A stretch of 64,000 nucleotides of DNA from Smittium mucronatum (taxonomy: Eukaryota > Kickxellomycota > Harpellomycetes > Harpellales > Legeriomycetaceae): the NCBI GenBank assembly GCA_001953115.1, contig LSSL01000029.1:1-64000 (forward strand), written 5' to 3'. This document shows, piece after piece, positions 49,201 through 60,668 of the stretch (positions are counted from its first letter, which is position 1; every line of letters starts with the position of its first letter). A program made the position numbers and the translations under genes. The notes beneath the pieces are model-generated. The model was not told the DNA's origin, made no database searches, and saw only the letters and a list, made by a program, of their open reading frames with translations.

Positions 49201-52200
49201 CTTTGTTTATGAAAAATAAAAAACCCAATAATTTAACTAAATCAACAGTTTTTTTTAGAAAAAATCTGGAAAAAATGAACAGAAGCTGGGAATTTCTTCC
49301 AATAAAAGAAATAATGTATATAAATGGTAATATTCTGTCAAGTTTATCTAATATTTATTGAATATTCTACAGTTTTTCTTCCTTTCTATTTTATAGGAAT
49401 TATTTATTTGATGAATTATTATATAATTATTTATTATATAATTATTTATTTTTTTCAAATCTATATAAATTAAATCTGGTTAGAATTTTTTTTTTTGGTG
49501 AAAATTTAATCTGATTGAATGCTAGATATTCAAATTAATTATTTGCAATATTTTAAGTAAAATACACATTTTCATCCGTAAAACCAAAATCAATTTAAAA
49601 TAAAAACTTTAAATATTGATAAAATTTCTCCAATTAATATTATTTCAACCTAATATAATCAAAATTTCTATAAGCTTTAAAACAAGATAAATGAATTTAA
49701 TAAAAAAAATGAGTTCAATATAATTTTCTTGAAAAATTAATACCAAAATTTCGAGATAAGATTACTTAAAAAATTTCTCAATTTTCATAAAGAATATATA
49801 TAAAATTTAAGTGTCGTTATAATTTAATCCTTAAAATATGCTAAGTTTTTGGATTGTAATATAAATATTTTTTCTTTAATTCTAGAATCGCACAGATTTA
49901 AACTGATAAAAAACTATGAAAAATGATACAAAACTATGTAAATTGATACAAATTTCATCATTAGATACAAAATTAAACGATTGGAGCGATTTCAGCTAGA
50001 AAAAATTATTTAAATCAATACAAAAAGTTTATAATTTTTTTCTATTGGCCAAATTTTGATTAAAAAATTTCCATTAAATAGGCTATCTAATTATGATATA
50101 TGGAGCTTATTAAGATCTCAATTTATAAGTATAAAAAGAAAAATGCTGATATAAATGATAAAATCAAATGGTTTTGTATTTCCATTTAAACATTATTGAG
50201 CTTTTTTGATATAACTTTTTGTTATTTCTATCTATTTTATTATAAAATAGTTTAAGCTGTGTGCTTTGTATTAATAAAGTAATCATAGTTAAGTTCTAAT
50301 TATTTATATTGCAATTAGGCCCAATTGAAGTGTTTAGAATTGGCTAAATTTCTTATTTTTGGTAGTGGAATTTAGCCTTAAAAAAATAGCTAAAAAGAAA
50401 AAATATGTTTTTTTGTTAGGTATTAACAAGTTTAATATGAATAGGGGGCTCAAAATTCTACTTTTTTCTATCCATCTTTGAAGCAAAACAATGTAAATAA
50501 ATAACATATCATTAGTAATTTCATATTCGGCTTCATTCTGAATTACTTCTCTGATAGTAAATCTTTTGTTGATTGCTTTCTGAAAATAAAAAAAGTGTAC
50601 TTGTGTAGTGTTTTATTAATTAGACTAACATTTTATTAAGAGATTCCTTATTTCAAAAAAGATGTTATAAATATTTTTTTAATTCATATTTTTCATTTTT
50701 AATAGCAAATATGTATATTTTAATATGTAAACAATTGACATATCAAAATTTTATTAGGATAATAATCCCTGTAGAATTTATAAATGCTCAAATTTTCAAT
50801 AAAGTACTTGAGTATTAGATAAATCAATCTTAAAATAATATTTGGTTATAAAATTATATAATGAATATCATCACTTTTTTTTATACTTTTAGGGATATAA
50901 ACGTACAATAAATATCCACTTAACCCCAGAATTATCTCTATGAGATAAGATTATTTCATTTCACTTAAGATAAAGTAAATAAGCCGATATAATTTTGGAT
51001 ATGATAGTTTGCATATAAAAATCAGGGAATAATATTAAATAAATACTTGAACTATTATTGTGGGATGTTTCCTAAATATCAAATGCTATTTTCTAACTAA
51101 TATATCCATTTATCGAACAGAGGTTTTCTGATTATAATTTGACCAATAAATTTTTTTTAAAACTTTTCGTATCGATCTACATAATTTTTTCTAGCTAAAA
51201 TTGCTCTAAATGCTTAATTTTGTATCAGTTTAAATAATTTCGTATCTTTTTTTCATAGATTTATATCATTTTACTGACTGGCTATTCTATAATAATTTTA
51301 CAAAATATAAGCTCGCCTTACTTCAAAAAAAATTTTTTTTTTGATATTTATTTATATGTAAAATGACATTTTCATACAAAAATTTCATTATCGAATTAAC
51401 AGGCCACAATTGAAAAGATATATGTGTAATAGTGTATTTTAGCTCTTTGTTTACAAAATTTCTTGAAGCAAAGCTAATTATCAACTTTTTTATACATTTA
51501 ACTGCAGCTTCTAGAATAATTTTTGATATTATTTCATTATAAATTAAGGGTTTTAAGATCATTTTTTATGTTTTGTGGCTATATAATATATATAATGTAT
51601 GAATATATATAATTTTTAATGACGGCTTGATATAATATTTTATATCATAAAATTAAATTAAAGGTACGTGGAATTTAGTTAAGCTATATTCTTATTTTAA
51701 ATTTCTGAATCTAATTTCTGCACTTTTTTCCGTTTTTTTACTTTTTATTATCTTATTACACCCCATATAAATACTTGAATAAAAATACCCTATACTTAGT
51801 TATAAATAATCAAGCTAAAAACCCTATTTATTGAAAAAAAAATTGGAGCTTAAATATATTTCATTATAATTTTACAGTTGATATTATCAGCCGTAAAAAA
51901 CATACCTAATTTAATCGATTAGGGTTAATTTTAATACCATAAATTTTTAAAACATATTAAAGATACATATATTATCTGAATTCTATACAATTTTCTCTAA
52001 AAAATCATTGAAAATTTCACAGAAATATATCACAACTTTTTGATTATAAAGATTGATTCTTTTGATATCTTAACATTTAAAAAGTAGATTATAAGATCAG
52101 GATATACCAAAAAGAGGAATGTTAAATGTAATAAATTCAGTCAATATAAGAAAGTGGCGTAAATAATTTAAATAAAAATAAAAATTAAATATATATATAT

Positions 52201-52605
52201 ATACATCACAAACAAAATTTACAAGGTATTATGGATATAATAATGCAATAAATGAAAAATAAATAAAATACAAACCTTTTTTTAAATTGCTTTTTTGTAA
52301 AATATTGAAGAAAAATGTGGATTAAAATGAAAAGAGATTACCATTTCTATTCATCATTTCTTAAAATTGCCCAATCTTCCAGATTTTTCTGCTGGATTAA
52401 CGCCAACCAATTTAATAACATGTTTAAAAATGAAAAGAAAACAAACTTTTAATATTGAATTATATTTATATATTATTATGCTGAAATCTAGCATAAGAAA
52501 AGATGTTAGTATTCCAAGAAATGAAGCCCATATGATGCCAATTTTTTTAAAAAATTTAATATAACTGGTCTCTACTATCCCAAAAAAATGAAATTAGACT
52601 AAAAT
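37298..52605. other. AT-rich desert, no gene seen
   Basis: About 15 kb of extremely AT-rich DNA with dense stops, homopolymers and short TA runs (for example at about 44287-44310). Isolated exceptions are a GGGGGGAGGGG tract at 39869-39879 and C13 at 44078-44090. The short frames at 38177, 38407, 41824, 51323 and 52367 are low-complexity or lack motifs. I support no gene here. Confidence 0.65.
44078..44090. repeat. Poly-C (C13) tract
   Basis: Thirteen C in a row in very AT-rich DNA. Confidence 0.95.
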
Positions 52606-52609
52606 AAAA
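52606..52609 (-). terminator. RNA polymerase III stop for the tRNA
   Basis: On the minus strand TTTT occurs eight bases after the tRNA 3' end and is followed closely by another TTTT. This is the usual pol III termination signal. Confidence 0.6.
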
Positions 52610-52616
52610 CAAGTGC

Positions 52617-52698
52617 CGTCACCTGCAGGATTCGAACCTGCGCTCCCAAAGGGAAATGGCTTAGCAGGCCACCGCGTTAACCACTCCGCCAAAGTGAC
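52617..52698 (-). tRNA. tRNA-Ser (anticodon GCT)
   Basis: An 82-nt tRNA on the minus strand. The acceptor stem GTCACTT pairs with AGGTGAC (one G-T) and is followed by discriminator G, as usual for tRNA-Ser. The D stem is GCG/CGC, the anticodon stem GTGGC/GCCAT encloses loop CTGCTAA (anticodon GCT, reading AGC/AGT), and TCCC-TTT-GGGA forms the long variable arm typical of class II tRNAs. The T arm is GCAGG TTCGAAT CCTGC. Internal promoters are near consensus: A box TGGCGGAGTGG and B box GGTTCGAATCC. No intron is present. The encoded 3' end lacks CCA, as expected for a eukaryotic nuclear tRNA. All stems are intact, so it should be functional. Confidence 0.95.
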
Positions 52699-54629
52699 TC
52701 ATAATTAATCAAAGATATATTATATAAAAAAAATATAATAAAATTATTAACAGTTCTGTTCTAATATTGATCTACAATTTTTAAAGAATGAAGTTGATCC
52801 ATAAGTAAAGCTTACTTATTTTCACATCTCTTTTATGAAAAAGTTTTAAAAATAATAATAAAAAACCCGAAATTAGTTATTTTAACAACTTTTAATTTAT
52901 AAAAAGCTATTTCTGATAGATGATAAGCATTAGAAAACACTAATTGTTTTAAATAAATCATTTCACGAAAAACAGATAATTTCTTATAATTTAAATAAAT
53001 AAAAATTCAAGATCAAAACTTTTTTTTACAAAAAATTATATTCATTAAAAGATTCGCTTATAAATTATGAGTAAACGTTGCAAAATTTTTTGCTGCATAA
53101 ATAATAACCTAATGTTATTAATGATAAATATAAGAAACGAAAGGGAATTATTACACGTTAATATATGATATATTAATATTTATTTGGTTTAATTGAAAAT
53201 AGTTGTGGTTTCATCTACATTGGATTTTCGAAAATATATTCTTATTCGAGAAAAATTCTTTCTTTTTTTTTTTTTAATTTTTGAAAAAATCTTAACTTTT
53301 CACTTTTAGAAAAATGTAAGACATTCTTAAAATGAAAATTTATTGTTAAAATAAGATAGTAACAACTGATTTTTTGGATAAAAGGATATTATTAAAATTA
53401 TAAATTAAATTGGGATATATTATTTTTATGGATCGTTTACTCCATAATTAGTGTCAGGTATAAAGTATACAGGTAGATTGAGTTATAGTAACAAAATTTA
53501 TAATAAATGTATGGATTTTAGGATTTTTTTAAAGATAAATTATATTTTTAATTATTTATGCAAAAAATTCAATAAAGAGTATTTATTATATTAGATTTTA
53601 TTTATTAAATTTTGAAATGACTATAAATAGAGCAGATATATAAAGTTAAATATTTATGAGAATAATAGATACACTAAAATACAGATTTATTTTTAAATGA
53701 CTTGGGATATAATTAATAGGATGAGATCTTATTTAAAACGTTGTAATATTATAGAAATTTTAGTGGTATGGATACTATATTGAAAAAATAAATACAATAG
53801 AGATGTTTTTTGGAGATAAAGAAGGTGAGGAATTTTTTTATCAAGGAATATAGGACCGTATTTTAATCTATAAGAAAACTAATGTTGTAAATTTTAATTT
53901 AAAACATACTCGAACTAGTTTTTTTATATTTGAAATTAACGGATTATTTTCTTAAGCTTAATTTCAGCCATATGTTATTTCTCCGCCTATTTTTTTTTTT
54001 TACTAACAATAAAAAAGCTTTAAAAATAAAAATAAAAATATGTGCGCTCACTATTCTTGATTTTCTAAACAAATTATATAACTGTAAGAATAGATTTTTT
54101 ATATAGATAACAAAAATGGGTACCAAAAATCAATAAAAATCGAAAAAACGTATTTCAGAAACTACATTGGAGTTAATGAAAGTCATTTCCTCTAAGAAAA
54201 AATTGAGCTCGTTAGAAAAATGCCTAAAAGTATAAAAAGCTGCAAAATATGAAAAAAATCGGTCAAGCTCGTCGGATTTAAAAGTAAATTTCATATTTTT
54301 TTTCTGTTTATATTGGTTTTGAGATAAAAAAAATCGTATTTTTTCACTATTTCTTTGATGAAATAAATGTATATTTTAAGAATTTTTTTTTCCCGCTCTT
54401 AAATTTAGTTGTATTAATGAATTTTAACACTAAAACAACTGAGAGTAAAATAAATTTTTAATTTCCTTGTTAATATTTCAAAGATTATTCTTATTAGAAA
54501 CTAACAGTGCTTATTTATTTTTTAGTCATACTTTTTAGTGTTTTTTCATTCGAAAATTTTCAATAAAGTTAACTATTTGGTACCTTAAATAGAATTTTAA
54601 ACACATAATATTCAATTTTATTAAAGTCT
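52699..54629. other. AT-rich intergenic sequence, no gene seen
   Basis: Upstream side of the tRNA and onward to the gap. AT-rich, no supportable frame. The minus-strand frame at 53944-54126 is low-complexity. Confidence 0.65.
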
Positions 54630-54643
54630 GGGGGGGGGGGGGG
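54630..54643. repeat. Poly-G tract at gap edge
   Basis: G14 running into the N block. Confidence 0.95.
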
Positions 54644-55176
54644 NNNNNNNNNNNNNNNNNNNNNNNNNNNNNNNNNNNNNNNNNNNNNNNNNNNNNNNNN
54701 NNNNNNNNNNNNNNNNNNNNNNNNNNNNNNNNNNNNNNNNNNNNNNNNNNNNNNNNNNNNNNNNNNNNNNNNNNNNNNNNNNNNNNNNNNNNNNNNNNNN
54801 NNNNNNNNNNNNNNNNNNNNNNNNNNNNNNNNNNNNNNNNNNNNNNNNNNNNNNNNNNNNNNNNNNNNNNNNNNNNNNNNNNNNNNNNNNNNNNNNNNNN
54901 NNNNNNNNNNNNNNNNNNNNNNNNNNNNNNNNNNNNNNNNNNNNNNNNNNNNNNNNNNNNNNNNNNNNNNNNNNNNNNNNNNNNNNNNNNNNNNNNNNNN
55001 NNNNNNNNNNNNNNNNNNNNNNNNNNNNNNNNNNNNNNNNNNNNNNNNNNNNNNNNNNNNNNNNNNNNNNNNNNNNNNNNNNNNNNNNNNNNNNNNNNNN
55101 NNNNNNNNNNNNNNNNNNNNNNNNNNNNNNNNNNNNNNNNNNNNNNNNNNNNNNNNNNNNNNNNNNNNNNNNNNNN
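54644..55176. other. Assembly gap (533 N)
   Basis: Undetermined bases between two poly-G tracts. The gap was probably caused by sequencing failure or collapse in G-homopolymer DNA. Confidence 0.98.
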
Positions 55177-55179
55177 AGA

Positions 55180-55197
55180 GGGGGGGGGGGGGGGGGG
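55180..55197. repeat. Poly-G tract at gap edge
   Basis: G18 just after the gap, preceded by AGA. Confidence 0.95.
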
Positions 55198-56724
55198 CTA
55201 ATGTGAATATATCCTAAGACATTAAAATGAAGCCAAATTTCTTTATATATAAGGGTTTTAATTCAAAGTTGAAAGGTTTTTATTTATATTCATTTTAAAT
55301 ATTTTCATGTATTTTTATTTATTTTTATAGTTTAAAGCTTATTTTTTATAATTAAAAAATATATATGACATGACTTAGGGTTGGATATTTTTTTTAATAT
55401 ATATTATATATAAAAATGAGGGAAATATAAAAAAAATCTCTTAGTAAGATAGCTTTGGATTTTTTTGAACAAATATCAGTGGCAAATAATTATTTTAGCG
55501 CCCCTCCTTACAACAATTGACAATATATATATGATTTTACCTTAAAAATAATATTCGTGCAAAAACTCTGAATATTTTCTTTGAAATAACGTTATAATAA
55601 GAATTTTAATTTATCTTTTATGAAAAAAAATGTACATTTTGTATGTGGTTTCGATCCTCACGTAGTTTTGATCTTTTTTTGAAAGTTTTAATCCTAAGTG
55701 ATTTTGACCCTTCATTATCTTAATCATCTTTTATTGGGAATCAATTTTTTTATGATTATTATATAAAATTTACTTTTCTTAAAAAATTATTACGTAGTAA
55801 TTTCTTCAATTACTAAATACAGCTTATTTTGCAGTGCTCTGAGTTTATTTTTCGAAGAAATCGGTTCTGTAAGATATTTATGAGAAAAAAAGTCCGTTAT
55901 ATTACGGTTCTCTTATTTTTTTTAAAAATGTTAGATTATTTACTTTTGCATCACCCCATTATGAAATCAATGATAGTCTTGATCTAAAATACCTCTGGCT
56001 TTAATGGGGTAACTTATTAAAATTATATTTCGTATGTTAAATTATAAAATAATAAAATATGTTTTTTCGGCTTAGCGCATTTCTTGCTGTAAAATTGTCA
56101 AAATATGTAGTGTTGGAACCACTTTAAAAATCGAATAAGCTTAAAAAAGATTTTAGCAGAAATTTATTAGCAAATTTTTATCTATAGTAAAATCCAAGTC
56201 TAGGTTTTATTTACCGTTGAAAAAAAACAAAATTTAACATAAAATAAGTTGCAAAAAATATGATCGTGATTTTAATATGGGATAAGCATGTTTTTTCTTA
56301 AAAATCGAGATGGTTATGATTATATTTCAAAATTTACGTCTATTATATGCTAAAAATATCTATGCTTTGATGATTGAATATCTTTCGACTTGAAGTCAAA
56401 AATTACTGAATATTTATAACTATTGATAATATGATAATATACAATAGAAAAAAATAGCATTAATAGCATTTAAATTGACTTGAAATAATATAAATTAAAA
56501 TTTATTATTTGATACTGGTTCAATTATAACTAATGAACCAAAAAATAAGCAAAAAATCATTTTTTAAAAAATAAATGCGCTTTCATTCAAAAATAAATGC
56601 CTTTTTAGATGTTGGAAATCATTGATATTTACATAAATTAAATATTAAAATTAAATTAAGGATAATATCTTTCGTATTAATAGCAGTCATACTCTTAATA
56701 ATTTAATTAAAAATCTAAATTTTT
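55198..56724. other. AT-rich intergenic sequence left of the LINE
   Basis: No gene. At about 55645-55720 a short tandem array varies on GTTTTGATCCT. One unit, GTAGTTTTGATCTTTTTTT (55662-55680), recurs in perfect reverse complement at 61091-61109 on the other side of the LINE. Confidence 0.55.
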
Positions 56725-57478
56725 GTGTTGAATGAATACATCTCAGGATTAACCGCAACATATTTAATTATTATCAAAAGATATATAGGAACTAACTCTC
56801 ACTCCTTAAGTTTTATATCTAAGAACGTGCAAGGGTTGAATGGCATTGGGAAACGAAAACGAACACTCTACCTACTAAAAATGAGTACAGCAGACTTCAT
56901 ATGTCTACAGGAAACTCGTTTTGAAACTCAAAAAAACAAATATTGGGTGTAATATTGGACTCACAAATCTATATAGAGCAAATACACAGCGATACTATTA
57001 AACAATCAAAAGCTTAATTTGTTAAAATTTAAATTTAAAATGAAAGTTAGAGTTATTGAAGCGAAATTAAAAAATACCTTGACTAATGAAACTTTTGATA
57101 TTTTCAATATATATGCCCCCTCATCATATTCAGATGAAATACTATTTTATATTAAATTAAATTAAAAGACAAAATTGAAAAAAAAAATGATAGTCTTCAA
57201 AGAATTTAACCTAACTATTGAGAACTAATTACACAGATGGCCAGAAAATACTAACAATAGCTGTGGCACCTTACAAAAAAAAATTATATAGACACCTGTA
57301 ATCGATAGACCTTCATGAAATAATTAACAAAGACATAAAAATTATAAATTGTATCTCTTATAAAGACGCAAGTAGCGCGGTGATTCACCAAATATTAGTT
57401 TCTAGGCCACAAATGCATAAATAATCTGATATCAATTCAAAAATCGGCAACAGATCGGACCATCTTCAGTTGTGGGGA
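56725..57478 (+). pseudogene. LINE: AP-endonuclease domain (dead)
   Basis: N-terminal APE-type endonuclease of a non-LTR retrotransposon; in live elements it nicks target DNA to prime reverse transcription. Reading frame 1 gives NVQGLNGIGKRKRTLYLLK and FICLQETRF (catalytic Glu). It continues past TAA 56950 and TAG 56977 to KYTAILLNN and FNIYAPSSYSDEILFY, then VFKEFNL where live enzymes have GGDFN, so the Asp is lost. Frame 2 (from 57305) carries the C-terminal part: DLHEIINKDIKIINCISYKD, HQILVSRP and NRSDHLQL, the SDH catalytic motif at 57455-57463. At least one frameshift and several stops rule out function. The true start of the element is not visible; identifiable coding begins at about 56810. 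Confidence 0.8.
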
Positions 57479-58995
57479 GCAAGAGGTAATGAATTGAGTG
57501 AAAAAAAGAAAAAGGTACTTGTAAAATGAATTTTTTTGATCTCAAGATACCTAACGTGATTAAAAACATAATAAACTTTTTTCGGATCTTTTAAAAATGA
57601 GCAAAATCAACTAACTAGATTGTACCGCTACAAAAGACAAAATAAAAAAGGCTCTAATAACTTCTAACTATAGAACCCATATCGTCTCTATTATAAAAAA
57701 TAATATAATAATCCCTCTTAGCGTGGAGGTACGCAGTGAAGTGCTAAAAGGGTCAATATTAATAAAAAGGCAGAACGATAGAAAAATTCTCTTAAAATCG
57801 AAATTTAAATGTAGAGAAGACAATGAGTGTTCATCCGGGTTTTTTTTAGAACAATGAAGAGCAGACAGAATTTCTGCAAAATTAAACATTTAATCAAAGA
57901 TAACCCTTGCATAACCGATGAAAACGAAATTAAAAAATAAATTGAAAATTTTTATTTTTTGCTTTTTTATAAAGGTATAAAATCCTTATCTCACCAAGAG
58001 GAGCTTCTAAAAAAAATAAAAAAAAACAATAAACTTTTCTGATCACCCATCCCTGACAAAAAATATCGATGTTAAGGAAGTAGATCTATAACAAAATCAA
58101 AAAATTTTAGCTCGCCCGGTCAAGACGGGTTCCCCTATGAATTTTTTAAAAAATTTATATTTCATATTTCAGTGATATTAGTAAACTTGTTAAATATTTT
58201 TTTACGCGAAAAAGTTTTTCCGAACGGAATGAAAGATGCCACAATAATTTTAATACCAAAGAAAGGAGACAGAAAGGATCTATAAAACTGGAGACCAATA
58301 TCTCTTTTGGATTTTGAATACAAAATATTAACTAAAACTATGACCAAAAGAATCCAATTTGTATCTGGTAATATAATTCATCATTCAAAGTGAGTTTTTA
58401 TACAAATTGAAGCATTTTTGACAATATATCTATTCTAAATACGATTCTAGAATACAGAAAAATAGATACTCAAGAAAAAGAAGTTTAGTAGTAATGCTAG
58501 ATCAATAAAAAGTATATGACAAGATTGACTGGTTGTACCTGAAAAATCTTCTTGAAAAATTCTACTTTCCCAAGAAATTAATAGGATAGATAATCTCCAT
58601 GTATAAAGGAGAAAAAACTATAGAAATATTAGATAAAATTATAACAGAATGAATCAGCGTAAACCAAGTACTGATGCAGGGAGATCCAATGTACCCAATC
58701 TTATATAATATATTCATTGAATCACTTCTTGAGCTAATAAGAACAAATATCAGTGATTTTGACTTCTTAGACCAAACTATCCAAATTCTCGCCTATTCCG
58801 ATGACATTTTAATATTTATATCTAATCAGAGTGATATAAAACACCTACTCTCTGCGATAGACTCCCATTTTAAATCAAAAAATCCCAAATTAAACGCATC
58901 CAAAACAATATGCATAAAAATAGGGAGCTCTAGTATAACTAAAAATTATAAAGTGACGAAAAAATGGCCCATTTAAATATCTTGGGGCAAAATTT
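57479..58995 (+). pseudogene. LINE: reverse-transcriptase domain (dead)
   Basis: Continuation of the same element. The linker holds decayed but typical sequence (DNPCITDENEIKK, then IENFYFLLFYKG). RT starts with SSPGQDGFPYEFFKKF (from 58109), then MKDATIILIPKKGDRKDL, a TAA at 58283-58285, and NWRPISLLDFEYKILTKTM. After a frameshift come DQ(stop)KVYDKIDWLYLKNLLEK and LIG(TAG)IISMY, where TAG replaces a usual Trp. From 58674 the frame reads MQGDPMYPILYNIFIESLL and AYSDDILIF (58791-58814), whose paired Asp are the polymerase catalytic residues. A further shift leads to GPFKYLGAKFSKSGIS, the RT thumb. Motif order and spacing are those of APE-type LINEs. Three frames and many stops show it is inactive. 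Confidence 0.88.
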
Positions 58996-60540
58996 AGTAA
59001 AAGTGGAATTTCTCAAAAATAAACGAGAGCTATGAATATAAGGAAAATCATCAAAAATCTTCATAACTTAAGAGATAGAAACGTATCAATTTTTGGGAGA
59101 GCCCTTCTATTCAAACCTTTTTTTCTTTCAAAAAAATAATACCTTTCTCACGTTTTAAAATTTATTATTAATTTTCATAGTGCAGTCAAAAAAATAACTT
59201 TAGATTTCTTATGGAACAAAAAGAAACATCCTATATCTAAAGATAAATTTTCCCTTCAAAATTTTTTGGTAAATTGGAATTATCCCCATTGAAGAAAAAT
59301 CAAAACTATTTACGGAAAAACGGTAAAAGAGCTCCACATAGGTAGCAGTTTTCACACACTGTATTATTAAAAATTTAATCGAAGCAACCATGAAATCACA
59401 AACCTCAAACAACGGAATATACTTTCATGAGCTACATATTCACGAATTCAAGGAAAAAGACATTCTAAACTCCCCAACACGGTAGAATTTTTTATTTAAA
59501 GCTCTAAAAAGTTGAAGCTAGAAATAAATTACCCTAAGGAAGGCCCTAATCTCAATTAAATGTTGGCGCTTCCAATAATGTCACAGAAAGCAATTGTAAA
59601 AGATAAATTTTTCTTGCGATATATTAATTGGCTAAGGATATCAGGAATACAGTACTGGGAAGAGATTATAACCAAATGTAACAGTTTGAAGTTTGAAGGG
59701 TACAAATTTTGGATCTACTCAACAAACAATAAATCTTTGATATTCAGCCTTCAAGATTAGATAAATGCGCAATATCTACAAAAAAACCCTCAGAGGAATT
59801 CGCAAAAAGTCCACAGAATCACGATCCATACATTCACTTTGCGGAGGAACCGATAAATGATTACACCACAAATATCGGGAGAAAGTTTTTACATCAAAAA
59901 ACAAAAGAATACAGAAAACTATAACCGGAGCTTAAATAAGGGGTGATGCTTAGCTACCCATTTTTAACAGTTTTCAATGGGATAAAATTTACAATATCAA
60001 ATTAGAGACATTAATAAAGTCGCAGTTGTGGAAATTATTACACAATAGAATCTATATTGGAATAAAGCTAATGAAAATGTGAATGAAAAATTCAGATAAA
60101 TCATATATTGCTTAAAAACAGAAGACGTGCCTCGCATGCTTTATCACTGTCCAAGAGTAAAGGTGCTTTGGGGCCTCACATCTAACCTACTTATCAGAAT
60201 TTCTGAGAGATGGGAAACATCGAGTTATTAGTAAAATATATATAAAGAGGATACTATCTCTCCTCGATACATTTCAAGGCGAAATTCCAAACATAGAGAT
60301 TATTTACGCGACATATATGTAAGAAATTCACTTAAAAAGGACAGAGATAAGCCTAAACTCGGAAAGAAAGAACGGTACGTAATTTTTCTACAGATGGAAA
60401 GGAAATTTAAAGCTTAGATTGATATAAACGAGAGGAACGCTAACGAGACACACCCATGTCATGAAGAACCGAAAAGATGTCTCAGCTTCAACAGTAATAA
60501 TATTATAGAATTAAAATGGTAGGAATGTGATCTTTAATCG
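58996..60540 (+). pseudogene. LINE: C-terminal region with zinc-binding remnant (dead)
   Basis: Downstream part of the same polyprotein. Recognisable pieces are NIRKIIKNLHNLRDRNVSIF and FGRALLFKPFF (59035-59125), KKITLDFLWNKKKHPISKDK (about 59190-59250), and an open stretch at 59560-59757 with YINWLRISGIQYWEEIITK. SQLWKLLHNRIYIGIKLMKM lies at about 60023-60082. After a shift, CLKTEDVPRMLYHCPRVKVL (60109-60168) matches the Cys/His zinc-binding tail, with one Cys of the first pair apparently lost. Coding resemblance fades by about 60520. A (TA)n tract at 60633-60666 may mark the end. This zinc-binding sequence differs clearly from that of the LINE at the window start, so two families are present. 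Confidence 0.75.
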
Positions 60541-60629
60541 ATGATAACATAAAGTAATAATTTTATAAATATTAATAATGTTTTTTTATTTATTTCATCA
60601 AAAAAATAATAATTATGCAAACGCATAAT

Positions 60630-60668
<39 letters not shown>

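Noticed and set aside
52367..52564. 65-codon frame next to the tRNA, with a stretch faintly like the LINE start at 56733
   Set aside because: No ATG at the start. The GGATTAAC...CAAC similarity is too short in AT-rich DNA to claim relationship.
54630..55197. Poly-G runs considered as telomeric repeats
   Set aside because: They are pure G homopolymers without a repeated telomere unit and lie in the interior of the window.
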